From: Candidatus Acidulidesulfobacter diazotrophicus
GTDB lineage: Bacteria; SZUA-79; Acidulodesulfobacterales; Acidulodesulfobacteraceae
DNA length: 54,273 bases
Direction: 5' to 3'
NCBI GenBank assembly: GCA_004195025.1
Contig: SGBB01000016.1
Span: forward strand, 1 to 54,273
A program made the position numbers and the translations under genes. Below the pieces are notes generated by a model. That model worked only from the letters and a program-made list of their open reading frames with translations, ran no database searches and was not told where the DNA came from. Numbering within the stretch: position 1 is the stretch's first letter; every line of letters begins with the position of its first letter. This document shows, one piece after another, positions 8,845 to 18,243 of this stretch.

Positions 8845-9228
8845 TAAATAAATTTACGATATAATTGTCAAAAAGTTCTTAATCTTAATCTTAATCTTAA
8901 TCTTAATCTTAATCTTAATCTTAATCTAGAAATATATTAAATATAATAATGTTCTATTAAAACAATAATGCTAAAAACTTTTTACAATAATTATAATTGG
9001 GTTATTACATAAATAATCGGCAAATATATTTTTTTAATTTAAATCCCGATAATATACTACCTTTATTATATTAATAGAAAATTGTATAAAATCTGGAAAA
9101 CAATATATAAAATATAAACTTATTAAATTCAATCAACAACAACAAACAAATACCCGATATAAACGGAATAACCCAATAAATTAAAATAATTGTTATAATT
9201 AATAAAAAAAATAAAAGATTTTGGAACG
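8845..9228. repeat. Intergenic region with (CTTAAT)8
   Basis: Eight perfect copies of the hexamer CTTAAT occupy 8878-8925, immediately after a TCAAAAAGTT segment. A related AACTTTTTACA lies about 100 bp further on, giving a weak inverted repeat around the array. The rest of the 384 bp between folK and the convergent speD is AT-rich sequence with no ORF, tRNA or clear terminator. Confidence 0.8.
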
Positions 9229-9636
9229 CTAACGGGCGACAAGCTTCTCTTCACAAACTACTTTATGAGGAAGTTTTTGGTCATACATTGAAATAAGACC
9301 TCTTTTTATTTCCATCATTTGAGGTTCTAAAGAACCAAATCTTTCAATTAAAAATTGAGCCGCTATTTGCGGTTTTATTATATCTCCGCATGTAAAAATA
9401 TCAACCGCAGCATAATCATATTCTGGCCATGTATGAATAGACAGATGTGATTCTGCAATTATAACCATTCCGCTAATTCCAAACGGATTGAATTCATGAA
9501 ATTTATGCTCCACTATTGTGGCTTTTGCATTTGAAGCGGCATCAAGCATAGCTGTTTCTACAAATTCTAAATCCGCCAGAATACCTGACTTGCATTTTTT
9601 TAGTTCTAAAAGCAGATGTACTCCAAGAGAATTCAT
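9229..9636 (-). CDS. speD: S-adenosylmethionine decarboxylase proenzyme
   Basis: SpeD makes the aminopropyl donor for spermidine. It is a pyruvoyl enzyme that cleaves itself at a Glu-Ser bond. The cleavage site is visible as ESHLSIHTWPEYDYAAVDIF, with Ser63 becoming the pyruvoyl group, and FTCG carries the conserved catalytic Cys. The length of 135 aa matches the short bacterial/archaeal class. A strong GGAGG ribosome-binding site precedes the ATG. No spermidine synthase is seen nearby. The gene runs against folK. Confidence 0.95.
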   Translation of the reverse strand: MNSLGVHLLLELKKCKSGILADLEFVETAMLDAASNAKATIVEHKFHEFNPFGISGMVIIAESHLSIHTWPEYDYAAVDIFTCGDIIKPQIAAQFLIERFGSLEPQMMEIKRGLISMYDQKLPHKVVCEEKLVAR

Positions 9637-9756
9637 AATTCTTAACCTCCATATACGTAATATATTATAAAAAAAATAAATTAAAGCACAATTTTTTATT
9701 ATATTGTATATAGATAAAAATGCAAGAAAAATCTTTAATCAATCTATAGAAATTTA

Positions 9757-9776
9757 TTTTCTATCGGCAATTTTGG
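9757..9776. repeat. Solitary family A MITE end
   Basis: Twenty bases (TTTCTATCGGCAATTTTGG and one more) match the right terminal repeat of the family A elements elsewhere in the window. No left end is found within a few hundred bases. This is probably the remnant of an old element in the short gap between speD and the transpeptidase gene. Confidence 0.5.
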
Positions 9777-9823
9777 TATAATTAAATTATTGCGATTTGA
9801 TTGTTGTTTTTTTAATATGTAGT

Positions 9824-12130
9824 TTAATTTAAGAAAACAAGGCTGCTTGCCACGCCGTTGAGTTTTCCGTTAAATTTTAAGAGTTTAACAGGTTTGTATG
9901 AATTAGAATAAGGATCGATTTCATATAACGTTTTATAAAAAATTCCGCGCTTTAAAATATTATCAATAAAAAATAAATCTCCTTGGCTATTTTCAGACAA
10001 ATTTCCAACGTAGCCTTTAATACTAGCGATATTTTTTATAGATGTATTGACATATTTATGTTTTAGATAGTTTTGTTTAATTTTAATTATATCGTTATAT
10101 ACGTTTCCGTTACGATAAGAATGTTTAAGTATTAATAAATTATTTTTATTTTCAGGTATTATAGGCATTGTTGAAGAAAATTTACCGGGGATAGTATATA
10201 ATTGTTTAATATCATGATTAATGAAATTTTTATTTAAATATTTTCCTTTAATTTTTTCTATATAATTTATAACTTTACCATTTTTAAATTTTAATCCGCT
10301 TAGCCACAAATTCCCATTTTTATCAAAAGTTAAATAAGAAACGTAATTTTTGAGCAATATTTTTCTTTGTATTGTAAATGGCATTGACGATGGCGGGTTC
10401 ATTGCAATTTTGCATAAGTAATTGTTAAATCTGTTTTTAGAATATGAATATAAATATAAAATTACCCACAGCGTATCATTTTTTTTATCAATTGCAATAT
10501 TGCTTAATATTCCGCTATTTCTCTGTTTAACTGTAAAGCGTCTTTTAATATTTATTTTGCTGAAATTTACGGATAATTTTGATAACGAATAAATACTTCT
10601 TATATATGTTCCTTTTAAATTTCGAACGTCGGTAAAAAATAAATTATTTTTATCAGATGTTTTAGAAATTAATCCTATTTTCCCGCCATAATTAATGCCG
10701 CTTGTTAATAGAATTTTTTTATGAAATTTATAACCGTCATTATCTTTGCTTGCTATAAACTTAAAGTAAACTAAAGATGTAACAGGGATGCCTTTAAATG
10801 ACATACCATAGTCAACATATATAAATTTTAATTTTAATGGCACATTTAAATTATTGCTAATTACTTTATCGCTAATCACTTTATTAGTATTATAGCTAAT
10901 TACTTTATTGCTAATTACTTTATTGCTAATTACTTTTAAAGCAAATATTTTCTTTTTAGTTTTCTTTTTCTTGGCTTTATTAATTAAATAATATTTTAAA
11001 AAATTTGCATTTGGTATAAAATTTTTGATTTTAGGATGTAAATAGTTTTTTTGTTTAAAAGCAGGTTCTCTATCTGCATCTTTAATCACATCGACCATTG
11101 TTCCAAAATTTATTTTTTTCCAAACAATCCATGCATTTCTTAATGGAAGTTCTAAACAGCCTAAACTTCTATTAATGCCGTACATTCCTCGAGGAAACCC
11201 ATGTATTGCTTCTCCGTAATAGTTAAAATAATTTATAAAAGGAATATGTTTGTCGTCATATGATTTGTTCCATGGTGTTTTGCCTGACATTGTCGCTTCA
11301 AAATAACGTTGATAAACAGGAAATATTCCGTTATTTGTACTAGCATTAAAAACTCCCGTATTAACAAATGAAACTAATATATTTTTTCCGTTTTTCCATA
11401 AGTGCAATGTTTTTGGAAAATTTTTGTTAGCCCAGACATAAGTTATACCGTATTTATTTTTTTTATTAATTTTTAAGTCTTTAAAAGCTGTTTTCCAAAC
11501 ATTTTCGTTGATTCTCCCCGTGATTTTAAGCCCGTTTTGGTACTGAAAATTCATAGCCGCGCCTTCTAACATAGACGAAAAATAATCAGGCTTCCAATCT
11601 TTTATAAAATTTTCCGGTAAATTTTTCCATTTCCATCTCCATCTGCAATATTTATTATGCTCATATTTAATGTAAATGTAATTTTTATTGTAGGCGGCAA
11701 CGTTAAAAGGAACGCATTCTATTGGCAGATAGCCTAATTTTGACATTATTACGCTGAATAAGTTATTCCCTGTTCTATATATGCCGTGATAAAGATAAGG
11801 ATATGTAAAATTAGACGGTATTATAATTTTTAATTTTCTTTTATTTTTTTTTACAGATTGTATATGATTAATTGATAGTTTAATTTTTTTTATATTGGCG
11901 GATTTATATTTAACATTATTATTGCTTACGTTTACCAATAGGGAATTCGCAGATTTTATGTTAAATATTGAAAGAGTAAAATTTTTTAAAGGAACGAATA
12001 CAGTATTCTTAAAGGTATATCTAAGCGGTTTATTTACCATAAACGCAATAGAAGAACCTGTTAAGAAGAATATTATAAGAATGAAGATAATTAAAGATAA
12101 TTTTTTTTTAATATTTTTTTGCTTGTTCAT
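9824..12130 (-). CDS. Large L,D-transpeptidase with C-terminal propeller-like region
   Basis: A 768-residue protein, much longer than typical YkuD proteins. A single membrane anchor or uncleaved signal (about 12-31) is followed by a peptidoglycan-binding-like segment (about 190-222) and a YkuD catalytic domain with HGFPRGMYGINRSLGCLEL (about 313-329, catalytic Cys about 326). The domain would cross-link peptidoglycan or attach proteins to it in the periplasm. After a Lys-rich stretch and tandem NKVIS repeats (encoded at about 10855-10940) comes a C-terminal region of about 350 residues. Its recurring strands (LWVILYLYS, LTFDKNGNLWLSGL) suggest a beta-propeller. No Shine-Dalgarno sequence is visible. 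Confidence 0.75.
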   Translation of the reverse strand: MNKQKNIKKKLSLIIFILIIFFLTGSSIAFMVNKPLRYTFKNTVFVPLKNFTLSIFNIKSANSLLVNVSNNNVKYKSANIKKIKLSINHIQSVKKNKRKLKIIIPSNFTYPYLYHGIYRTGNNLFSVIMSKLGYLPIECVPFNVAAYNKNYIYIKYEHNKYCRWRWKWKNLPENFIKDWKPDYFSSMLEGAAMNFQYQNGLKITGRINENVWKTAFKDLKINKKNKYGITYVWANKNFPKTLHLWKNGKNILVSFVNTGVFNASTNNGIFPVYQRYFEATMSGKTPWNKSYDDKHIPFINYFNYYGEAIHGFPRGMYGINRSLGCLELPLRNAWIVWKKINFGTMVDVIKDADREPAFKQKNYLHPKIKNFIPNANFLKYYLINKAKKKKTKKKIFALKVISNKVISNKVISYNTNKVISDKVISNNLNVPLKLKFIYVDYGMSFKGIPVTSLVYFKFIASKDNDGYKFHKKILLTSGINYGGKIGLISKTSDKNNLFFTDVRNLKGTYIRSIYSLSKLSVNFSKINIKRRFTVKQRNSGILSNIAIDKKNDTLWVILYLYSYSKNRFNNYLCKIAMNPPSSMPFTIQRKILLKNYVSYLTFDKNGNLWLSGLKFKNGKVINYIEKIKGKYLNKNFINHDIKQLYTIPGKFSSTMPIIPENKNNLLILKHSYRNGNVYNDIIKIKQNYLKHKYVNTSIKNIASIKGYVGNLSENSQGDLFFIDNILKRGIFYKTLYEIDPYSNSYKPVKLLKFNGKLNGVASSLVFLN

Positions 12131-12163
12131 TAAAAAAATAAAATAAGCGGCTTTTTAATTTTA

Positions 12164-12240
12164 TTAATTTTATTAAATTTATATTATTTATATTATTTAT
12201 ATTATTTATATTATTTATATTATTTATATTATTTATATTA
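12164..12240. repeat. 9-bp tandem array (ATTATTTAT)n
   Basis: About seven copies of a 9-bp unit lie at 12178-12240, just upstream of the transpeptidase start on the minus strand, in the 207-bp gap behind the chemoreceptor gene. No ORF is present. The array would fall in the leader or promoter of the transpeptidase gene. Confidence 0.85.
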
Positions 12241-12337
12241 GAGCTTATAATTTATATTTTATCAAAGATGTAATTATTTTTTTATATAATTTATTTTTAT
12301 ATAAGTTTTATATAAGTTATATAAGCAAATTATATTA

Positions 12338-14026
12338 TTATTTTATTTTAAATATCCTTATTGTTTTAGACAATTCAGATGCTAATTTTGAAAGCTCGTT
12401 TGCTCCTATTTTGACCTGCTTTGCGCTTGATGTCGCAGATTCTTGGGATTGCAGAATACTTTCTGATGATGCCGATATCTCTTCAGTTGCGGTAGATTGT
12501 TCTTCGGCAGCAGTTGCAATTAAAATTATCATATCTTTTAGCTTAATGGAAAGATCCTTAATTTTATTAATTTGAAACCCTGCGTTTTTAGCGACGCTTA
12601 CGCCGTTTTTTACTTCCTCTTTTCCATAGTTCATTGATTCAACAGCTTTTAAAGTGTCTTCCTGAATAGAAGAAATCATATCTGTTATTTCTTTTGTAGC
12701 TTTTGTTGTTCTTTCGGCAAGTTTTCGCACTTCATCGGCAACAACCGCAAACCCTCTGCCTTGTTCTCCTGCGCGGGCAGCTTCTATAGCGGCGTTTAAA
12801 GCTAACAGATTAGTCTGGTCTGCAATTTCATCAATAACTGCAATAATTTCCCCTATTTTTTGTGAAGATTCTCCCAGTTCGTTTATAACATCTGCGGCTT
12901 TATCTACGGATTTTTCAATTAATGTTATTTCTTTAATAACATTTTGGACGGCAGTATAACCTTCTTCGGTAGCTTTTTGCGTATAATCTGCCTCTTGCGC
13001 TCCATTGCTTGAATTTTTTGCAATTTCAATTATTGCAAGAGTTAATTGTTTTATTGATTCAACTATTGACGAACTGCTTTGTTTCATATTATTTATTGAA
13101 TTTTCAAGTTCTAAAGAAGAGGCATCTAATTCAGTGCTGGAGCTTGAAACTGATTCTACTGCCTGAGAAATAGAACTTACATTTTTGGTTAGCGAATTTA
13201 TGAGTGTATTAACGTGATTTACGAGCAAACCTATTTCATTTTTAGGATTTACGCTGATTTTTATTTTAGCTCTTAAATCGCCTTTTGCAACTTCGCCTAT
13301 TTTATTGATCGTAAGTTTAAGTTTATCTAATAATGTTTTTTTGAAATAATAGCTTATGAGAAGAAGCGCTAACAGAAAGAAAAATGGCAGCGCCATAAAA
13401 AAATATAAAAGCATGTGAATTCTCTTAGCGGAAGATGAAACGATATATGAGTGAACATAATTTAGATTTTTAAGCAATTTAGGCAGATATTTTTTAAAAT
13501 GATTAACGCTGATAGTAGGGCCTACTTTAATAGGGTTTTTTAAAATTTTTATTAAATGCGGTCTATAGAAAGCCATGAATTTTTTAAATTTAAGCATTTT
13601 AATATTTAATTCTTTATTTACGGGTTTATGTAAATATTTTTTTTTTACGCCAAACACGGTAGAAAATTTTTCACGGCTAAATCCGCTCATAAACCCATTT
13701 GCAACTATAATATTATCAACTCTTGCCATTTTAATTTTTTTTACTAATTGCGCTATGTTTTTATCTATAGACGATGTATTAAAAGTTTTTTTTTCTAATT
13801 TTGCTATTTTAATGTCGGTCTGTCTAAGTTTAGAAAGATAAATTATACTTATTACATCTTTCTGCACATTGGTAAAAGAGGTAATTGAAGAATTAATCGC
13901 GGACTCTAAATATGAAGAGTTTTTAAATGTATTGATATAGTTGATTACCATAAAGCTCCCTATTGAAATAACGATAAACATCAATACGGCAGCAAAATAT
14001 AATCTGGATTTAAATGTAATAAGCAT
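12338..14026 (-). CDS. Methyl-accepting chemotaxis protein 1
   Basis: A 562-residue chemoreceptor. TM1 is at about 11-30, a periplasmic helical sensor at about 31-204, TM2 at about 206-228, HAMP at about 228-282, and the cytoplasmic signalling coiled coil follows. The highly conserved hairpin tip is present ([20 protein letters not shown] followed by [18 protein letters not shown]). No C-terminal CheR-docking pentapeptide is seen. GAGAGG precedes the start. The receptor at 38737-40425 has the same length and a related sensor region, so the two are paralogues. The ligand cannot be inferred. Confidence 0.93.
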   Translation of the reverse strand: MLITFKSRLYFAAVLMFIVISIGSFMVINYINTFKNSSYLESAINSSITSFTNVQKDVISIIYLSKLRQTDIKIAKLEKKTFNTSSIDKNIAQLVKKIKMARVDNIIVANGFMSGFSREKFSTVFGVKKKYLHKPVNKELNIKMLKFKKFMAFYRPHLIKILKNPIKVGPTISVNHFKKYLPKLLKNLNYVHSYIVSSSAKRIHMLLYFFMALPFFFLLALLLISYYFKKTLLDKLKLTINKIGEVAKGDLRAKIKISVNPKNEIGLLVNHVNTLINSLTKNVSSISQAVESVSSSSTELDASSLELENSINNMKQSSSSIVESIKQLTLAIIEIAKNSSNGAQEADYTQKATEEGYTAVQNVIKEITLIEKSVDKAADVINELGESSQKIGEIIAVIDEIADQTNLLALNAAIEAARAGEQGRGFAVVADEVRKLAERTTKATKEITDMISSIQEDTLKAVESMNYGKEEVKNGVSVAKNAGFQINKIKDLSIKLKDMIILIATAAEEQSTATEEISASSESILQSQESATSSAKQVKIGANELSKLASELSKTIRIFKIK

Positions 14027-14072
14027 GATAAATACCTCTCTTTAGTTTTATGATTTTAACTAAACTTAGCTT

Positions 14073-14100
14073 AACTAAACTAAACTAAACTAAACTAAAT
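14073..14100. repeat. (ACTAA)n pentanucleotide array
   Basis: Five tandem copies of a 5-bp unit (AACTA/ACTAA) lie between the chemoreceptor start and the small membrane ORF upstream of it. They would fall in the receptor leader if the two genes are co-transcribed. Confidence 0.75.
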
Positions 14101-14292
14101 TTAAATTAAAACGTCGGATACAATTATTATTATAATAAGAATTATAAAAATTACCAGATATGTAAAATAAACTTGTTTTTTAACTTTTATCTTTTTTATT
14201 TTTAAAAAAATCAATGAACCTATAAATGTAATTAAAATACTTAAAAAACACACTATGCCAAATATATATAAAAAAAAGAATATTTTATGCAT
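14101..14292 (-). CDS. Small two-helix membrane protein, unknown
   Basis: A 63-residue ORF encoding two strongly hydrophobic helices (about 5-30 and 42-60) separated by a Lys-rich loop (LKIKKIKVKKQ). I do not recognise a family. It lies 74 bp upstream of the chemoreceptor gene on the same strand, and its start codon abuts a 16-bp tandem array. AT-rich DNA can encode such hydrophobic ORFs by chance, so expression is uncertain. Confidence 0.35.
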   Translation of the reverse strand: MHKIFFFLYIFGIVCFLSILITFIGSLIFLKIKKIKVKKQVYFTYLVIFIILIIIIIVSDVLI

Positions 14293-14357
14293 TATTAAAT
14301 TATTAAGTTATTAAATTATTAAGTTATTAAATTATTAAGTTATTAAATTATTAAGTT
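14293..14357. repeat. 16-bp tandem array, four copies
   Basis: Four copies of ATTAAATTATTAAGTT occupy 14294-14357 directly upstream of the small membrane ORF. The next 265 bp to the MITE at 14623 is AT-rich and holds no recognisable gene. A TATATCACCCATAGAAATTTCT segment at 14589 resembles the left end of the family C element at 41768. Confidence 0.8.
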
Positions 14358-14622
14358 ATTATTAGACTTTTTTAGTAATATGATAATATATAAGCTGAAT
14401 CGATATAAATAATAATAAATAATATATTGTTATAAGTATAATTACTTTAATAATTAAGATTAATTAAAGTAATAACGGAAATATAAATATTTATATTCAA
14501 GAAATATTTATATTTTATATTTATTTATTATGTTAATATTAACATAATAAAACAAAAAGTAAATAATTTTATATTATTTCTATTTCTTATATCACCCATA
14601 GAAATTTCTTTTTCAGAAAATA

Positions 14623-14790
14623 CCCAAAAATGCCGATAGAGATTATTGAATATACCTCAATGCATTAAAGACACGGGATTTCTGTTTTAGCAGGAATGAC
14701 ATCTTGCGGTTATGGGTGAACTTTTAAAATCAATCAAAGTTATTCCTGCGTAAGTAGGAAACTAGAATAAAATTTTATATCGGCAATTTA
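14623..14790. mobile_element. MITE-like element, family A, copy 2
   Basis: The left end CCCAAAAATGCCGATAGA and the right end TATATCGGCAATTTAG form the family A inverted repeat. The 168-bp interior carries degraded ATTCCTGC...GCAGGAAT-type palindrome halves and no ORF. The right end lies 17 bp before the -35 box of the cytochrome promoter, so the insertion has reset the sequence upstream of that promoter. Confidence 0.55.
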
Positions 14791-14806
14791 GAAAAATAAA
14801 AAAGTA

Positions 14807-14835
14807 TTGACTTTAATTGGATAGTTTAATACAAT
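14807..14835 (+). promoter_or_regulatory. Promoter of the first cytochrome c gene
   Basis: TTGACT at 14807-14812, a 17-base spacer and TACAAT at 14830-14835 form a near-consensus sigma70 promoter, 48 bp upstream of the cytochrome ATG. Confidence 0.65.
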
Positions 14836-14882
14836 TAGAGTGTTTATGATGATAAATAGCATAAAAAGGAGGTGAATAATTC

Positions 14883-15230
14883 ATGAAAAAAATTACAGGT
14901 ATTTTTATTATTATTTTAGGATTAATTATGATTAATGCTTCAATGGCTTTTGCCGCATCAGGAGCTTCAATTTTTAACTCCGATGGCTGCATCGCCTGTC
15001 ATACTATTGACGGAAACGGCGGTTCCGTCGGACCAAATCTTTCCCATGTAGGAAGCAAAAGAAGCCTTTCTTGGATAAAAACTCAGATTACAGACCCTTC
15101 GGCACATTTTGCGTCAGGAAGTTCAGTAACGATTAACGGCAAATCTTATATGGCGATTATGCCAGGTCATAAAAATATGCAGGCTTCAGAACTTACTGTA
15201 TTAGCAAGTTATTTAGAATCTTTGAAATAA
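14883..15230 (+). CDS. Periplasmic monohaem cytochrome c (class I), copy 1
   Basis: A 115-residue secreted protein. The signal peptide (about 1-24, ending AFA) is followed by the haem-binding C36-I-A-C39-H40 and a C-terminal Met ligand, probably M93 in IMPGH. It would shuttle electrons in the periplasm, but its partners are unknown. A strong AAAAGGAGGTG ribosome-binding site suggests high expression. The gene at 15676 encodes a close paralogue, nearly identical through GGSVGPNLSHVGS. No oxidase or reductase gene adjoins it. Confidence 0.9.
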   Translation: MKKITGIFIIILGLIMINASMAFAASGASIFNSDGCIACHTIDGNGGSVGPNLSHVGSKRSLSWIKTQITDPSAHFASGSSVTINGKSYMAIMPGHKNMQASELTVLASYLESLK

Positions 15231-15675
15231 TCATTTGATTTTGTTACTCTTAATCCTGTGTTAGAACTTGTAAAATATTATTAAAACTATTATAATTCAT
15301 GCTGATAATAGATTATTAGACAATATAGTTAAAAATTATTTTATTATTACATATATATTGGCGAAGCACTTGTATATTATTGAATATAATAATTTAGAGT
15401 TTTTGTCGGCTTATTGATGTCTTGTAATATTTTTATTGAAACAAAAGTTGATTCTGAATTCGGCAGAATTTTTTTGATGTGACTAAAAAAATTATTATAA
15501 TTATATATATGTATGCAATAATTTCTAATGCAGGATTACGGGTTATCAGATTAAGGATTATTAATTAAAGTTGTTTTTTGCATATTTTTATTTATATCTT
15601 TATATATGATATATGTTTTTTATCGGATTAAAAAAATTTTATTATTAAATTAAAAAAAAATGTGAGGAGAAATGT
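15231..15675. other. Intergenic region, no gene seen
   Basis: The 445 bp between the two cytochrome genes hold no ORF of note, no RNA gene and no clear terminator. The sequence is slightly less AT-rich than other spacers. The long gap suggests that the second gene has its own promoter. Confidence 0.5.
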
Positions 15676-16050
15676 ATGAACAATTTAGTTTCAAAATTAA
15701 TCAAATCAAAAATTTTAACCACTGCTGTTTTAGGACTTGGAATTTTAGCCTTAACTTCGTCAATAGCTTTTGCCGCATCAGGACCTTCGCTGTTTAACTC
15801 CGACGGCTGCATTGCCTGTCATACTATTAACGGAAAAGGAGGTTCTGTCGGGCCAAATCTTTCCCATGTGGGAAGCCAGAGAAGTCTTGCCTGGATCAAA
15901 ACACAAATTGTGACTCCTTCGGCTCATTTTGCTCCTGGAAGTATGGCTACAATTAACGGAAAATCTTTTATGGCAATTATGCCCAGCCATAAAAATATGC
16001 CTAAATCTCAGGTAAATATTTTAGCTAAATACTTAGAATCTCTGAAATAA
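15676..16050 (+). CDS. Periplasmic monohaem cytochrome c (class I), copy 2
   Basis: A paralogue of the preceding cytochrome, 124 residues. It has a longer signal region (about 1-34), the haem site C45-I-A-C48-H49 and a Met ligand in IMPSH. GAGGAG precedes the ATG. The mature parts are highly similar while the signal peptides differ, as expected for an old tandem duplication under selection. A perfect 44-bp palindrome with a T-run follows about 220 bp downstream. Confidence 0.9.
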   Translation: MNNLVSKLIKSKILTTAVLGLGILALTSSIAFAASGPSLFNSDGCIACHTINGKGGSVGPNLSHVGSQRSLAWIKTQIVTPSAHFAPGSMATINGKSFMAIMPSHKNMPKSQVNILAKYLESLK

Positions 16051-16272
16051 TTATATATCTTTAAAGAGATAATCGGAGTTAAACTATAATGCCTCATATA
16101 TATTGTTAACATAGACTATTTGTATTTATAGAAGATTTACCCGATAATCTTCTGCTTTCATTATGGCGAATACGCCAAAGAGAGCAGTATAATAGTATAA
16201 TATTAGTTATAGAGCAATATAACTTATAATATAAATTTAATTAAAAGTTTTATTGTTTAAAAGCTTATTTTG

Positions 16273-16325
16273 AATGCTTAGAAGATTAATTAAATTTAAT
16301 TAATCTTCTAAGCATTTTTTTATTT
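16273..16325 (+). terminator. Rho-independent terminator, perfect palindrome
   Basis: Left arm 16273-16294 (starting AATGCTTAGAAG) pairs perfectly with right arm 16295-16316, 22 bp with no spacer, and is followed by a long T-run. It most likely ends the cytochrome transcript. The remainder of the 399-bp spacer shows nothing else apart from a small GGCGAATACGCC palindrome near 16165. Confidence 0.8.
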
Positions 16326-16449
16326 ATAAATTTTTTTATTGATTAGATTGATTCTATAATCTATAATGATACTAAATAAGAACTTATAACAATAAAAAAA
16401 TATTTACCTTAATTATTTTTATATTTTAACGGGTGATTATAAAAAAATT

Positions 16450-17496
16450 ATGGAATTAGATTTATTTGATAAAAAGATTTTAAATATTTTACAAACAGAT
16501 TTTCCTATTTCAGCAAGACCGTTTCAAGAAATAGGTATGCGATTAGGTATTAGTGAAGAAGAAGTGTTAAATAGAATTTTAAATTTAAAACAAGAAAAGA
16601 TAATTAGACAAATAAGCGCAATATTTGATTCGCATAATATCGGATATAAAGGTACTCTTGCTGCTTTTAAAGTTCCTGAATGTGAGATAGATAATGCAGC
16701 ATCCATCATTAATTCATATAAAGGAGTCAGCCATAATTATCTTAGAAACAATCCCTATAATATCTGGTTTACTATTACTTTACCTCCAGATAAAGATTTT
16801 GAAGAAGAAATAAGCACTATATCAAAAAACTCCAAAGCCGAAGATTACCTGATTCTTCCTACATTAAAATTATTTAAAATAGGCGTTAATTTTGATATGA
16901 CGGAAGAAATAGAAACTGCAAATAATAAAAATAAAATAGATACTAAATCTTATGCTAATGTAAATAATAATAATAGTAATTTTAGATATTTTTCGCAAGA
17001 TGATGCTATTGACGATTCTAAAATTAATATCAGCGAATTTGAAAAAGATTGTATAAGAGAATTGCAAAAAGATTTAGAAATTACAGGTGAACCTTTTAAA
17101 AACGCCGCATCAAATTTAAATATTTCTCAAGAAGAGCTGCTTTACCAAATTTCTAAATTTATAGAAGAAAAAAAAATGCGCAGATTTGCTTGTGTTCTGT
17201 ATCATCAAAAAGCCGGATTTAGTTATAATATAATGGGTATATGGAAATCAAAAGAAGATGAAATTGATAAAAACGGAAAAATTATGGCTTCAATAAATGA
17301 AGTCTCTCATTGTTATCAAAGATATACATACCCGAATAAATGGGAATATAATATTTTTACTATGATTCATACAAAAAATGAAGAAGAAGCATTGAAGACT
17401 ATGGATAAAATAGCAGAGCTGACGGGTATAAAAGATTTCAGTAGTCTAAAAAGCATAAAAGAATTTAAAAAAGTAAGGGTAAAATATTATTTATAA
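16450..17496 (+). CDS. ahbAB: Siroheme decarboxylase, AhbA-AhbB fusion
   Basis: Two AsnC/Lrp-like modules lie in one 348-residue chain: residues 1-155 (FDKKILNILQTDFPISARPF) and 196-348 (FEKDCIRELQKDLEITGEPF). An Asn-rich linker of about 40 residues joins them. Both carry the decarboxylase-type substrate motifs VSHNYLRNNPYNIWFT and VSHCYQRYTYPNKWEYNIFT. AhbA and AhbB normally form a heterodimer that converts sirohaem to didecarboxysirohaem in the alternative haem pathway of sulfate reducers and archaea; the related NirDL serves haem d1 synthesis. The YNIWFT/YTYPNKWEYN pattern fits AhbAB or NirDL; the pathway choice is inference. No ahbC or ahbD is in the window. Confidence 0.82.
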   Translation: MELDLFDKKILNILQTDFPISARPFQEIGMRLGISEEEVLNRILNLKQEKIIRQISAIFDSHNIGYKGTLAAFKVPECEIDNAASIINSYKGVSHNYLRNNPYNIWFTITLPPDKDFEEEISTISKNSKAEDYLILPTLKLFKIGVNFDMTEEIETANNKNKIDTKSYANVNNNNSNFRYFSQDDAIDDSKINISEFEKDCIRELQKDLEITGEPFKNAASNLNISQEELLYQISKFIEEKKMRRFACVLYHQKAGFSYNIMGIWKSKEDEIDKNGKIMASINEVSHCYQRYTYPNKWEYNIFTMIHTKNEEEALKTMDKIAELTGIKDFSSLKSIKEFKKVRVKYYL

Positions 17497-17625
17497 TCAA
17501 ATTTTAAATCTAATCAAAAACTATGTGACATCTTACTTCAAGTTGTGTTTGTAAAATATTATCTATAATCAAATTAAATAATTTAAATAATTAAATTAAA
17601 TTTAATCAGGTGAAAAATTAAATAA

Positions 17626-18234
17626 ATGTTTAATTCTACTATTTTAATATCGGAATATTTTTTATACCCTCTTCTTTTGTGTTCTATTATCAGTCTTGCA
17701 ATAATAATTGAAAGATTTTATAATCTCAGAAAATCTAAAATATTTCCTCAAGATTTAATAGTTAATATTGAAGATGCTTTAAAAAAGGGTGAAATTGAAA
17801 AAGCAAAAGGTATATGCTCCAGTTTTACAACGCCTTTAACAAGGGTCTACCTTTCTATAATCGAAAATTATAGAAATTCAATGGATACTGTTAAATTAGA
17901 AGTGGAAGAAGCAGGAAAAAGAGCTTATTCGGAGCTTGGAAAAAATCTTGAAGGTCTAAGCGCAATTACAACAATAGCGCCGCTTCTCGGTCTGCTTGGA
18001 ACTGTAGTTGGAATGATTAAAGCTTTAAGTGCCGTTTCTTATAATAAAGGAATTGCAAATCCGCATTTGCTGGCGATAGGTATTTCCGAAGCGTTATATT
18101 CAACCGCGATGGGTTTAATAATTGCTATAGTAAGTTTTTTATTTTATAAATATTTTGTTTCAAAATCTTTTAATTATGCGGTAATTATGGAAGATATGGC
18201 TTCTTCTTTAATATCTAAAATAAATAGAGACTAA
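17626..18234 (+). CDS. exbB: ExbB/TolQ/MotA-family proton channel protein
   Basis: A 202-residue membrane protein with three hydrophobic segments (about 12-28, 108-135 and 150-178). It has the family motif LSAITTIAPLLGLLGTVVGMIKAL. With ExbD it forms the proton-driven motor that energises TonB-dependent uptake or the Tol system. The exbD-like gene follows 9 bp downstream. No tonB or tolA is adjacent, so the driven partner is unknown. The ribosome-binding site is weak (CAGGTG). Confidence 0.87.
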   Translation: MFNSTILISEYFLYPLLLCSIISLAIIIERFYNLRKSKIFPQDLIVNIEDALKKGEIEKAKGICSSFTTPLTRVYLSIIENYRNSMDTVKLEVEEAGKRAYSELGKNLEGLSAITTIAPLLGLLGTVVGMIKALSAVSYNKGIANPHLLAIGISEALYSTAMGLIIAIVSFLFYKYFVSKSFNYAVIMEDMASSLISKINRD

Positions 18235-18243
18235 TTATTTTAT

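Noticed and set aside
8861-8992. MITE around the (CTTAAT)8 array
   Set aside because: The flanking TCAAAAAGTT and AACTTTTTACA segments pair only imperfectly and no other copy was found.
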